Shown: positions 1 to 7,137, counted from the first letter of the stretch. The stretch: DNA of 10,498 nucleotides from Nitrosomonas sp. (GCA_029881855.1 JAOULU010000031.1:1-10498), one strand, 5' to 3'. A program made the numbers and translations. The notes: generated by a model not told the origin, from the letters alone.

Positions 1-1906
1 CTCAGCGGTCATGCAACAAGTGCATAGTAATTATGAAATAGATTTATTCCAGGATTTAATCAAGGCTGCCGCACGAGCAACCCATACCAAAGATTTTGCA
101 GATAACTCGCTAAAAGTCATTGCCGACCATATCCGTGCTTGTGCTTTTTTAATTACTGATGGTGTGATTCCTAGTAGCGAGGGACGTGGCTATGTTTTGC
201 GGCGTATTATCCGCCGTGCTATTCGTCATGGTTATCGGCTGGGGCAAAAACAACCTTTCTTTTATCAACTGGTAGAAGATTTAAGCGCTGTAATGGGTCA
301 GGCATATCCAGAATTAGTTGACGCTAAAGAACGTGTAGCAGCCGTTTTGCAACAAGAAGAAGAGCGTTTTGCTGAGACGTTAGAACACGGCATGCAAGTA
401 CTGGAAGGCGCATTAAGTCAGAAAATAACCGAACTTGATGGCGAAACGGCATTCCGACTCTATGATACCTTTGGTTTCCCGCTGGATTTGACAGCAGACA
501 TGGCGCGTGAGCGTGGTATTACAGTTGACCATGCGGGTTTTGAACAGGCGATGGAGAAACAGCGTGAACAAGCACGTGCGGCTAATAAATTCACTATGCA
601 AGATGGGTTTGAATACAGTGGAGACCAAACCACTTTTCATGGTTATGACGCACTACAACATGAGGGGCGCATCCTGGCGATATATAAGCAAGGTGACCCA
701 GTGGAATTTATTGAAGCAGGCGATGAAGCAATTGTGGTGCTGGACCATACCCCGTTCTATGCAGAATCAGGTGGACAAGTTGGGGATTGTGGCGAGCTAC
801 TGGCGGGTAATGGCACTTTTGTTGTTGAAGACACACAAAAAATTCAGGCGGATGTATTTGGTCATAAAGGCTTATTGCGTAGTGGTCGGCTGGTGATTAA
901 GGATCAGGTTGTCGCTAAGGTGAACCTACTAACACGCACCAGCACGGCTAATAACCATTCTGCAACACACCTGCTACATGCCGCACTGCGACAGGTTCTG
1001 GGCCATCACGTCACACAGAAAGGTTCGCTGGTGGATGCCAATCGTGCACGCTTTGATTTTTCACACAACGCGCCCCTGACCCCAGAAGAAATACGTGAAA
1101 CAGAGCGGCTGGTTAACGAACAAATCCGCCATAATTGGCCTGTAGAATCCGAGCTTATGAAATACGACGATGCTATCAAGCATGGTGCCATGGCATTGTT
1201 TGGTGAAAAATACACAGATGTTGTGCGTGTTATAGGTATGGGGGAGTTTTCTACCGAATTGTGTGGTGGTACCCATGTAGCTCAAATTGGCCAAATTGGC
1301 TTCTTTAAAATCATCATGGAGTCTGGTGTTGCAGCAGGGGTTAGACGCGTGGAAGCTGTGACAGGCAAAGCCGCAGTGGATTATGTGCAACAACGCGAAG
1401 AACAATTGCAGGAAATTGCCAGCACATTAAAAACCAGCCCGCAGGAAGTCACGCAAAAAATCACACAAATTATTGATAATGTGAGACGGACAGAAAAAGA
1501 ATTAGCGCGGCTAAAAACAAAGCTTGCCGGCTCACAAAGCGATGAACTGATTGATCAAGCACAAGAAATAAGGGGTATCAAGGTATTAACTGCCAATCTG
1601 GAAGGCGCCAATGCTAAGACCTTGCGTGAAACACTGGATAAGCTCAAAGACAAATTAAAAACTTGCGCCATCGTACTGAGTGCAGTTGAAGACAGTAAGA
1701 TAACTTTGATTGCTGGTGTTAGCACGGATGTGACCCAGCAAATTAAAGCAGGTGAATTGGTTAATTTTGTCGCGCAGCAAGTCGGTGGTAAAGGTGGCGG
1801 ACGGCCTGACATGGCGCAGGCTGGCGGCACACAACCGGACCAATTGCCAAAGGCGCTTGAGAGCGTGAGTGGTTGGGTTGAGGAAAGAGTCGCCACAGAC
1901 AATTAG
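1..1906 (+). CDS. alaS: Alanyl-tRNA synthetase, 5'-truncated by window edge
   Basis: Charges tRNA-Ala with alanine in the cytoplasm and hydrolyses mischarged Ser- or Gly-tRNA-Ala. The frame is open through base 2, so the true start lies outside the window and the ATG at 11 is internal. Numbering from that [20 protein letters not shown] at residues 58-74 is the end of the catalytic core and start of the tRNA-recognition region. HSATH (H316, H320; bases 956-970) and CGGTH (C418, H422; bases 1262-1276) are the four metal-binding residues of the editing domain. They lie 248 residues below E. coli H564/H568/C666/H670 as I remember that numbering, so about 245 N-terminal residues are missing. A coiled-coil stretch follows (about 465-500). 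The C-terminal C-Ala/DHHA1 domain ends with [15 protein letters not shown] from residue 592. The visible part has no frameshift. It converges on the DUF3820 gene 63 bp downstream, with no clear terminator between. Confidence 0.98.
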   Translation, partial: SAVMQQVHSNYEIDLFQDLIKAAARATHTKDFADNSLKVIADHIRACAFLITDGVIPSSEGRGYVLRRIIRRAIRHGYRLGQKQPFFYQLVEDLSAVMGQAYPELVDAKERVAAVLQQEEERFAETLEHGMQVLEGALSQKITELDGETAFRLYDTFGFPLDLTADMARERGITVDHAGFEQAMEKQREQARAANKFTMQDGFEYSGDQTTFHGYDALQHEGRILAIYKQGDPVEFIEAGDEAIVVLDHTPFYAESGGQVGDCGELLAGNGTFVVEDTQKIQADVFGHKGLLRSGRLVIKDQVVAKVNLLTRTSTANNHSATHLLHAALRQVLGHHVTQKGSLVDANRARFDFSHNAPLTPEEIRETERLVNEQIRHNWPVESELMKYDDAIKHGAMALFGEKYTDVVRVIGMGEFSTELCGGTHVAQIGQIGFFKIIMESGVAAGVRRVEAVTGKAAVDYVQQREEQLQEIASTLKTSPQEVTQKITQIIDNVRRTEKELARLKTKLAGSQSDELIDQAQEIRGIKVLTANLEGANAKTLRETLDKLKDKLKTCAIVLSAVEDSKITLIAGVSTDVTQQIKAGELVNFVAQQVGGKGGGRPDMAQAGGTQPDQLPKALESVSGWVEERVATDN

Positions 1907-1969
1907 GGTACCTTGTAGATTAGTGTGTCAACATCACTGCGCCATAGCGATAGCATTTGGCGATCTGGG

Positions 1970-2191
1970 TTATCGTTTTCGGAGCGGGGCTAATAGCGAT
2001 GACAGCCCGTTATGATCTAGTTCCTGCATCAATGCCAATAGCTTGCCGATTTCTCCAGGCGGGAATCCTTCGCGAGCAAACCAATTAAGATAGTTCCCAG
2101 GTAAGTCAGCGATCACTCGCCCTTTATATTTGCCGTAAGGCATCACTCGTGTGACCAATAATTGTAGGTGTTGTGGACTTGGTGGGTTCAT
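1970..2191 (-). CDS. DUF3820 family small protein
   Basis: A 73-residue protein of the DUF3820 family (Pfam QSregVF_b, often labelled putative quorum-sensing-regulated virulence factor). The diagnostic core is MPYGKYKGRVIADLP (residues 17-31), followed by NYLNWFAREGFPPGEIG and LDHNGLSSLLAPLR, covering nearly the whole chain. There is no signal peptide or membrane segment, so it is probably cytoplasmic. No biochemical function is established that I can state; the family name comes from context in pathogens and should not be over-read. The start at 2191 gives an N-terminus of the usual family length. The Shine-Dalgarno is weak: only AGGA about 13 nt upstream. It is transcribed towards alaS. Upstream, a 288-bp gap separates it from the divergently transcribed ettA. 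Confidence 0.87.
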   Translation of the reverse strand: MNPPSPQHLQLLVTRVMPYGKYKGRVIADLPGNYLNWFAREGFPPGEIGKLLALMQELDHNGLSSLLAPLRKR

Positions 2192-2479
2192 TGCTGTTGA
2201 ATATTCCTGATTTTATAGCTTTTGGTTCATGAAGTAACCTGTACTTCCCGATGTAAACAGAGCATTTTTTTGCAATTAATGTTGGCATCAATGCGGCATC
2301 TTGACCGCAACCTATCAATCAGCGTGCAAAAGTTATCATTGTCTAACTAACAGTAATGCAATTTACCATGAATAAATTGAGTTTGTTTGGCGAAATTATT
2401 GGGCTTTCATTGCTAGAAAACGTGGGGTACACTTTCTGAACACTAAAATTTTAGCTATCCACTCAATAAGATTAAAACC
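2192..2479. other. Divergent intergenic region between DUF3820 gene and ettA
   Basis: This 288-bp stretch must hold the promoters of both divergent genes, but I could not fix a convincing -35/-10 pair for either. It includes a perfect 12-nt palindrome, CTAAAATTTTAG (2443-2454), 25 nt before the ettA start; its TAAAAT (2444-2449) resembles a -10 but has no matching -35. A 27-codon reading frame from ATG 2356 to TGA 2437-2439, with a second ATG at 2368, precedes ettA; it has no Shine-Dalgarno and may be chance. No tRNA, repeat or terminator was seen. Confidence 0.5.
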
Positions 2480-4144
2480 ATGGCCCAATATGTAATGTCT
2501 ATGCTCCGCGTGAGCAAGATTGTCCCGCCCAAACGTCAAATTATCAAGGATATTTCGCTCAGTTTTTTCCCAGGGGCAAAGATCGGCCTGCTGGGTTTGA
2601 ATGGTTCCGGTAAGTCTACCGTGCTGCGCATTATGGCCGATCAAGACAAGGAATATGACGGTGAAGTACAGCGCTTGCCTAACATTCGCATTGGCTATCT
2701 ACCGCAAGAGCCGCAACTCAATCCTGAGCACACTGTGCGCCAGGAAGTGGAAGAAGGCTTAGGTGAAGTGATGCAAGCGCAAAAGAAACTAGACGAAGTG
2801 TATGCCGCTTATGCCGAAGAAGGCGCGGATTTTGACGCGCTGGCCGAAGAACAAGCGCGGCTGGAAGCCATTCTCGCCACAGCGGGTAGCGACACCGAGC
2901 ATCAAATGGAGATCGCCGCTGATGCGCTACGCTTGCCGCCTTGGGATGCTGAGATCAAGGTGCTCTCCGGTGGTGAAAAACGCCGCGTTGCACTGTGTAA
3001 ACTGCTGCTGGAAAAACCCGACATGCTGTTGCTGGATGAGCCGACCAACCACCTAGATGCCGAATCGGTCGAATGGCTGGAGCAATTCCTGGTACGCTTT
3101 CCCGGCACAGTTGTCGCCGTCACACACGACCGCTACTTCCTCGACAATGCCGCCGAGTGGATATTGGAACTGGATCGTGGTCATGGTATTCCGTGGAAAG
3201 GCAACTACTCCAGTTGGTTGGAGCAAAAAGAAGAACGATTGGAGCAAGAAAGCAAGCAAATGGACGCGCATCGAAAAGCCATGAAGAAGGAACTGGAGTG
3301 GGTGCGGCAAAACCCAAAAGGCCGCCAGGCCAAATCCAAAGCACGTCTGGCCCGTTTTGAAGAACTGAATTCGCAAGACTACCAAAAGCGTAACGAAACA
3401 CAGGAAATTTTCATCCCGGTCGGTGAGCGGCTGGGTAACGAAGTGATCGAATTCAACGGGGTTTCTAAAGCTTACGGCGACCGATTACTGATCGACAACC
3501 TAAGCTTTAAAATCCCACCCGGCGCGATTGTCGGTATTATCGGCCCGAATGGCGCGGGTAAATCCACGCTGTTTAAGCTCATCACCGGCAAAGAACAGCC
3601 GGATTCCGGCGAAGTCAAAATCGGCCCCACCGTCCACATCGCCCATGTCGATCAAGCCAGAGACTCACTAGAAAACGACAAAACCGTATTCGACGCAATT
3701 TCCGGTGGCAACGACATCCTCACCGTCGGTAAATACACCACCCCAGCACGCGCTTACTTGGGTCGTTTCAACTTCAAAGGTGGCGACCAACAAAAAGTCA
3801 TCGGCCAACTCTCCGGCGGTGAACGCGGGCGCTTGCATTTAGCGCAAACACTCATCTCTGGTGGCAACGTACTACTGCTGGACGAGCCGTCGAATGATTT
3901 GGATGTGGAAACCCTGCGTGCACTAGAAGACGCCCTGCTCGAATTTGCTGGCTGCGTGCTGGTCATCTCCCACGACCGCTGGTTCCTCGACCGCATTGCC
4001 ACGCATATCTTGGCCGCCGAAGGTGAATCCCAATGGACCTTCTTCAATGGCAATTATCAAGAATACGAAGCGGATAAACGCAAACGCCTGGGTGAAGAAG
4101 GCGCGAAACCGAAACGGATTCGGTATAAGCCGATTAGTCGGTAA
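2480..4144 (+). CDS. ettA: Energy-dependent translational throttle protein EttA (ABC-F)
   Basis: A 554-residue ABC-F ATPase; E. coli EttA has about 555. It binds the ribosomal E site and gates formation of the first peptide bonds according to ADP/ATP ratio. There are no membrane segments, as expected for a soluble tandem-ABC protein. First ABC domain: Walker A GLNGSGKST (39-47), signature LSGGE (162-166), Walker B LLLDEPTNHLD with catalytic E187, switch THD (215-217). The Arm and the P-site tRNA-interacting linker follow, including ELEWVRQNPKGRQAKSKARL (271-290). Second ABC domain: Walker A GPNGAGKST (355-363), LSGGE (444-448), LLLDEPSNDLD with catalytic E469, SHDRWFLDR (497-505). Both glutamates are present, so both sites should hydrolyse ATP. 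Serine replaces threonine in the second DEPTN motif, which I remember from betaproteobacterial copies. The start matches the family N-terminus MAQYV, though the Shine-Dalgarno is poor. The end RIRYKPISR is intact. Confidence 0.98.
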   Translation: MAQYVMSMLRVSKIVPPKRQIIKDISLSFFPGAKIGLLGLNGSGKSTVLRIMADQDKEYDGEVQRLPNIRIGYLPQEPQLNPEHTVRQEVEEGLGEVMQAQKKLDEVYAAYAEEGADFDALAEEQARLEAILATAGSDTEHQMEIAADALRLPPWDAEIKVLSGGEKRRVALCKLLLEKPDMLLLDEPTNHLDAESVEWLEQFLVRFPGTVVAVTHDRYFLDNAAEWILELDRGHGIPWKGNYSSWLEQKEERLEQESKQMDAHRKAMKKELEWVRQNPKGRQAKSKARLARFEELNSQDYQKRNETQEIFIPVGERLGNEVIEFNGVSKAYGDRLLIDNLSFKIPPGAIVGIIGPNGAGKSTLFKLITGKEQPDSGEVKIGPTVHIAHVDQARDSLENDKTVFDAISGGNDILTVGKYTTPARAYLGRFNFKGGDQQKVIGQLSGGERGRLHLAQTLISGGNVLLLDEPSNDLDVETLRALEDALLEFAGCVLVISHDRWFLDRIATHILAAEGESQWTFFNGNYQEYEADKRKRLGEEGAKPKRIRYKPISR

Positions 4145-4180
4145 AAGTGTGACTCGCTATGCCTTTTCTTCTTCAGCTGA

Positions 4181-4337
4181 ATGAAACATAACAACAGAAA
4201 ACATATACAAAAAAATTCACCTGAAGAATTAGCGTCAGTACTCGCACAAATTGCTGATCAAGGCCATACATGAAGAATCATTAAAGCGGCACTTCAAAGA
4301 CCAGATCGAAAAATTATTGGATGAAGATAAGCTTTAA
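4181..4337 (+). pseudogene. Small unrecognised ORF, probably frameshifted
   Basis: An ATG at 4181 opens 30 codons (MKHNNRKHIQKNSPEELASV, then LAQIADQGHT) ending at TGA 4271-4273. The frame one base over continues with protein-like sequence, IHEESLKRHFKDQIEKLLDE then DKL, from 4266 to TAA 4335-4337. Joined, the two pieces would give a charged, helix-prone protein of about 52 residues, suggesting one small gene broken by a one-base insertion or two-base deletion near 4260-4272. I do not recognise the family. No Shine-Dalgarno precedes the ATG. It sits directly downstream of ettA and ends 18 nt before the terminator stem, so it would share the ettA transcript. It could also be two chance frames. 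Confidence 0.35.
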
Positions 4338-4354
4338 CCAATAGGGTTATACAA

Positions 4355-4400
4355 AACAACATTGCGCCAAATGTAACCAGCGGCGCAATGTTGTTGTTTT
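4355..4400. terminator. Bidirectional Rho-independent terminator
   Basis: A perfect 14-bp inverted repeat, AACAACATTGCGCC (4355-4368) and GGCGCAATGTTGTT (4382-4395), encloses a 13-nt loop. On the plus strand it is followed by GTTTT. On the minus strand the stem is followed by TTTTGT, from the acaaaa at 4351-4356. It lies between the convergent ettA and SGNH hydrolase genes, 15 nt past the latter's stop codon on the minus strand, and can serve both. Confidence 0.9.
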
Positions 4401-4410
4401 AACACAAAGC

Positions 4411-5433
4411 CTATGGTGCAGGCGCCATCAACACTTCTGCTGCTTTCTGCGCCATGATGCCATGCACGACTTTAGTGGGGTGCGTGCCATCCCAGAATAA
4501 ATAAGTGTCCGGGTTAAGGCATTGGAACGGTGGAATATTAGGTGTGATACAGGCATCTTCGACGTTTGTGATACTAAAAGATGCCGGTTCGGTAATAATA
4601 TTGTCGAGCAATGTGTGAAAATCCAGTAATCGCATGTCAACGCCTGGAACACCCGCCCAGCCACTATAAATCGCCATTAATCCGGCATTAAACGCATCAG
4701 TTAGGCTATTTGCTGCGAAAACAGAGCCGGGGAATATTTGGTCGAGTATTCTCACAGCCGGTGTTTCTCCGATAGCTGGCGCATTGACCACCAGGAAGCG
4801 TTTAGCACCGGCGATAGAGAGGGACTCAATCGCAGCGTTAATATTTGCTAGTGCAGCAGAAATGACGGCAATTGGATCTCCCCCTTCACTTAATGCAACC
4901 AAAGCGTCGCGGATATCATTGCCACCCATTTCCAACACAAATAAGGTGTTGTCAGAAATAGCAGGGGAACTGTCCAAGTAAGCATTTAATTGGTTATTCA
5001 GATTAAAGCGGCATTCATGGTCGTTTGCACGAGCACCGCCGACGGCATAATTGCTGGCGGCGACGCCCTCATCACGCAATGCAGGGAGGGTATTGCCAGA
5101 CAAACCTTTGCCGCGTGCTAGTTGTTCAATCCAAGTGGCGCCATTTGAGAAATGATACCCCCCTTTGGCGTAACTGCCATCTGGGACTAAAAATATATCT
5201 AAGCTATCGTAGGGTGGCTTATTGATAGGAACGCCGAGACCGCAATCTTCACTTAAATCAAAGGATGCAGGATCTGAAAGGATTACAAAGGCATTACCCG
5301 CGTCGCTTAAACTGGTACCAAATGTGACAATCCGGTCGATAGCGTTATTTTGTGCAAATGAAACAGCTGAAAAAGAAAAACAAAGCATAAACACAATCAC
5401 TAACATGGAGAATGGGTATTTTAATATTTGCAT
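4411..5433 (-). CDS. Secreted SGNH/GDSL-family lipase/esterase
   Basis: A 340-residue serine hydrolase of the GDSL (SGNH) superfamily, predicted to cleave ester bonds of lipids or other esters; the substrate cannot be read from sequence. Residues 1-27 form a signal peptide: K5, a hydrophobic stretch, then SFA before QNN at 28. Block I is FGTSLSDAGN with nucleophile S41, Thr replacing Asp of the classic GDSL. Block II is NYAVGGAR with the oxyanion glycine near 132-133. Block III is GGND (170-173) with N172. Block V is DGTHPT with D315 and H318. All catalytic elements are present. Four cysteines outside the signal peptide (64, 141, 295, 305) could form disulfides, fitting export. I see no C-terminal anchor or autotransporter barrel, so it is probably periplasmic or secreted. 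The start is supported by AGGAG six bases upstream. It converges on ettA through the shared terminator and is monocistronic as far as visible. Confidence 0.93.
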   Translation of the reverse strand: MQILKYPFSMLVIVFMLCFSFSAVSFAQNNAIDRIVTFGTSLSDAGNAFVILSDPASFDLSEDCGLGVPINKPPYDSLDIFLVPDGSYAKGGYHFSNGATWIEQLARGKGLSGNTLPALRDEGVAASNYAVGGARANDHECRFNLNNQLNAYLDSSPAISDNTLFVLEMGGNDIRDALVALSEGGDPIAVISAALANINAAIESLSIAGAKRFLVVNAPAIGETPAVRILDQIFPGSVFAANSLTDAFNAGLMAIYSGWAGVPGVDMRLLDFHTLLDNIITEPASFSITNVEDACITPNIPPFQCLNPDTYLFWDGTHPTKVVHGIMAQKAAEVLMAPAP

Positions 5434-5439
5434 GGGATA

Positions 5440-5444
5440 CTCCT
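5440..5444 (-). promoter_or_regulatory. Shine-Dalgarno AGGAG of the SGNH hydrolase
   Basis: On the minus strand AGGAG is followed by a 6-nt spacer (TATCCC) and the ATG at 5433-5431. This is near-ideal spacing and fixes the start that carries the complete signal peptide. Confidence 0.85.
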
Positions 5445-5460
5445 ATTAATATGATAAAGA

Positions 5461-5505
5461 CCTATCGTGTTCATTTGACGGTAGGTTCCATTCGCCCTAA
5501 TGGGC
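5461..5505 (-). repeat. Two small inverted repeats in the SGNH hydrolase leader
   Basis: CCTATCGT (5461-5468) faces ACGGTAGG (5478-5485) across a 9-nt spacer; 7 of 8 positions are complementary, and the mismatch is a G-T wobble on the plus strand only. Immediately upstream for the minus-strand gene, GCCC (5494-5497) and GGGC (5502-5505) flank TAAT. Both lie between the proposed promoter and the Shine-Dalgarno. They could be an operator or weak leader structure; no known riboswitch was recognised. Confidence 0.35.
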
Positions 5506-5523
5506 AAGGCTATTGTTTTAACT

Positions 5524-5552
5524 ATTATCTGCCAATTGGGACTCATTTACAA
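5524..5552 (-). promoter_or_regulatory. Putative sigma-70 promoter of the SGNH hydrolase
   Basis: On the minus strand, TTGTAA (5552-5547, 4 of 6 to consensus) is separated by 17 nt from GATAAT (5529-5524, 5 of 6). Transcription would begin near 5517, giving a leader of about 84 nt before the ATG. The assignment rests on motif match, spacing and position only. Confidence 0.45.
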
Positions 5553-5647
5553 AATTAGATCGCTTGATTCAAAATATTAACGTTATAGTCAAATCTTCGA
5601 TTGATTGACAGCCAATACTTTTGGAGGAGTGAGATTCAAACCCCGCT

Positions 5648-5679
5648 TTGATAAGTCCAAGCTATACGGATTAATCCGT
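5648..5679 (+). promoter_or_regulatory. Perfect 14-nt palindrome over a possible promoter
   Basis: ACGGATTAATCCGT (5666-5679) is a perfect palindrome, typical in form of a dimeric regulator's half-sites. A possible plus-strand promoter, TTGATA (5648-5653), 16-nt spacer and ATTAAT (5670-5675), puts the -10 inside the palindrome, so a bound repressor would block initiation. It lies 28-41 nt before the proposed start of the gene remnant at 5707. As RNA it could form only a 5-bp stem with TTAA loop followed by TTTTC, a weak terminator at best. Confidence 0.35.
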
Positions 5680-5706
5680 TTTCATTTTGTTTTATAGAGG
5701 TTAACA

Positions 5707-5925
5707 ACGCGTAAAATTGTCCTTGCGGTCATACTCTTGCTATTTTCCACGCAATTGGTTGCAGAAAATGAAAGCATCGCATAATTGGACGGACAAGCCA
5801 AGCAGCTAGCCATGCAGTTGGCAACACAGTTAAAAGCACGGCTAAAAAATTTCATGCCGGCACATGCCATTAGCGCGTGCAATGTGAGCGCACCGCAGAT
5901 TGATCACAAATATGCCGCCCTTTAA
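5707..5925 (+). pseudogene. DUF3365 (Tll0287-like) protein remnant
   Basis: The plus-strand frame from 5707 reads RKIVLAVILLLFSTQLVAEN, a textbook signal peptide, then ESIA, an in-frame TAA (5782-5784), then a continuous stretch including AKQLAMQLATQLKARLKNFM, PAHAISACNVSAPQI and a TAA at 5923-5925. Helix plus 'AI..CN..AP.I' is the pattern I know from the N-terminal part of DUF3365 domain proteins, periplasmic heme-binding sensor-type modules. The codon where ATG is expected is ACG (5707-5709), preceded at six bases by AGAGG (5696-5700), so the start appears to have been lost by a T-to-C change. The family's later segment (GW..GRTSLKLRNP type) is absent. Start loss, internal stop and missing 3' part together indicate a decayed gene. 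The family call is from memory of the motif. Confidence 0.55.
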
Positions 5926-6169
5926 GATCCTTTTCACTGGTGGGGCGCCAATGCTGAGTAACATACCTTGTGCCATCTCACTTGATCCTTTTGCGATTCG
6001 GATGTTCTCATCCTGAGCCAGGATAATCCTAAATGTAATTACCGTGTTTTGTGTTTGGCTACACCTAATTTAGTTATTCAGCTTACGTTCAGGTTAGAAG
6101 TGTTTTAATAGATTTGTAAATTGTTTTAGGTTCAACAAAACAGTTAACTATCACTCTCCTTGTAGTACT
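5926..6169. other. Gene-poor spacer, no gene identified
   Basis: No credible coding region on either strand. A small palindrome ATCCTG-AGC-CAGGAT (6010-6024) is present. On the minus strand it gives ATCCTGGCTCAGGATGA, which resembles the start of 16S rRNA but is not followed by rRNA sequence. GATCCTTTT occurs twice (5926 and 5984). This stretch may contain what is left after deletion of the 3' part of the DUF3365-like gene. Confidence 0.5.
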
Positions 6170-6205
6170 GCCCCGCTATTCTTCTGTTTGGCGGGGCTTT
6201 TATTT
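6170..6205 (+). terminator. Rho-independent terminator, plus strand
   Basis: GCCCCGC (6170-6176) pairs with GCGGGGC (6191-6197) across a 14-nt loop, followed by TTTTATTTT on the plus strand. The minus-strand side lacks a T-tract (AGTACTACAAGG follows), so it is poorly suited to end the DUF2235 gene, whose stop is 24 nt away. No intact plus-strand gene now lies upstream; the decayed DUF3365-like gene is the likely former client. Confidence 0.75.
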
Positions 6206-6220
6206 TGCGGTTATCGCTTT

Positions 6221-7126
6221 TTAAGATTCCTCAAAACCTTTTGGAAGAATTGCTCCGTTGTCGCTTGTTACTTTTAGGCCTTTTGGCGGATTGTTTGCTT
6301 CAAAATTAGGAGCGGCCCATTGACGGCGGCTAACGGAGCCATGCACGATGTCGTCTTTTTGTATGGTGCGCTTTCTATTGGCAAGTTTGTCCATCCTTGG
6401 TTTATTACAGGGCGCATCTTTGTTGCTCAGGTTTTTATGAATTTCAAGATGTGTTGCTGGAATATTAATTCCCGCATCTAATGCCCTTTTAAACATCCAT
6501 ACTAAGGGAATGCTTGATAAGGCTTCATTCTCATTGCCGCCGCCGATATCAGAATGAAAACCACGGAACCAAACTTCGCTAATATCCATTGAAGCTCTTC
6601 CGGTGAATTTGTCTTGTATGAGGTGTGTTAAAGGGAATGTTTTTCTTCTTTCATCCAATGCGATGGCGTGGAAACAACGCCTGGTATTTTCAGGAATGGT
6701 TAATGTATAACCCAGATTAATATCATTTCCAGGTATGCCAAACGATGCAACAGTGTCCCATAAACCGATAAAATTAATTGTCGGTGATTGCTGTCCTTTG
6801 ATTTCGAGATCATGTATTTCATTGGCAAATTCAAGTGCCAATGCAGCACCCCGGCTGAACCCAACAATATCTATTCTTTCATCACCCTTGTTGAAATTAT
6901 TTTTTAAGGTTTCAATAGCCTTATCAACTCGTCGATGTCCACCCATCCCAAAGATTGAGCCAAAGAATTTACTTAGCCAATTTCCAGTACCGACACCTCG
7001 GATATAGAAATTATCCTGATTCGGATAGGCTTCTTTGTACGCGTTAAAAAATTTTAATACATTGGTGTCTTTATCATCATCTGGGTTATCTTTATTGCCT
7101 GTGCCATCAAATGCGTAAATAGCCAT
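6221..7126 (-). CDS. DUF2235 / T6SS Tle1-like alpha/beta hydrolase
   Basis: A 301-residue protein of the DUF2235 family (Pfam T6SS_Tle1-like), which includes type VI secretion phospholipase effectors as well as many uncharacterised hydrolases. FDGTGN (6-11) is the family's opening motif. GFSRG (89-93) is the nucleophile elbow with S91. GLWDTVASFG (121-130) carries a probable acidic triad residue, D124. WFRGFHSDIGGG (186-197) supplies the probable catalytic H191. No signal peptide or membrane helix is present, and the chain begins directly at the catalytic domain without PAAR, MIX or VgrG parts. Past about residue 215 the C-terminus has no motif I recognise. GGAG seven bases before the ATG supports the start. 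It is third in a same-strand series after the ATP-grasp gene (108-bp gap). There is no immunity-type gene beside it, so an effector role is possible but not shown; a housekeeping lipase or esterase is equally open. Confidence 0.88.
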   Translation of the reverse strand: MAIYAFDGTGNKDNPDDDKDTNVLKFFNAYKEAYPNQDNFYIRGVGTGNWLSKFFGSIFGMGGHRRVDKAIETLKNNFNKGDERIDIVGFSRGAALALEFANEIHDLEIKGQQSPTINFIGLWDTVASFGIPGNDINLGYTLTIPENTRRCFHAIALDERRKTFPLTHLIQDKFTGRASMDISEVWFRGFHSDIGGGNENEALSSIPLVWMFKRALDAGINIPATHLEIHKNLSNKDAPCNKPRMDKLANRKRTIQKDDIVHGSVSRRQWAAPNFEANNPPKGLKVTSDNGAILPKGFEES

Positions 7127-7133
7127 TTTAATG

Positions 7134-7137
7134 CTCC
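7134..7137 (-). promoter_or_regulatory. Shine-Dalgarno GGAG of the DUF2235 gene
   Basis: Minus-strand GGAG, a 7-nt spacer (CATTAAA), then the ATG at 7126-7124. It supports a start placing the FDGTGN motif at residue 6. Confidence 0.75.

Noticed and set aside
1947..1979. Possible terminator after alaS: GCGATA and TATCGT followed by TTTT.
   Set aside because: The stem is only six pairs with one G-T wobble, the loop is 18 nt, and it overlaps the end of the DUF3820 gene. Too weak to annotate.
5605..5633. Perfect -35 hexamer TTGACA at 5605-5610 on the plus strand.
   Set aside because: No -10-like hexamer occurs at 15-19 nt spacing (the sequence there is GGAGTGAGA), so it does not make a promoter.
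5628..5650. GAGATTCAAACCCCGC resembles a tRNA T-loop.
   Set aside because: The flanking bases do not pair as a T-stem, and no acceptor, D or anticodon arm is present on either side.
6008..6024. Minus-strand ATCCTGGCTCAGGATGA resembles the conserved 5' start of 16S rRNA.
   Set aside because: The following bases (GAACATCCGAATCG) do not continue as 16S rRNA, and the match is largely a self-complementary ATCCTG/CAGGAT repeat. Treated as coincidence.
5842..6069. Minus-strand open frame of 75 codons between stops, including IRIAKGSSEMAQGMLLSIGA.
   Set aside because: The first ATG leaves only 44 residues, and most of that part is antisense to the DUF3365-like remnant, which has much better coding evidence. 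No Shine-Dalgarno.
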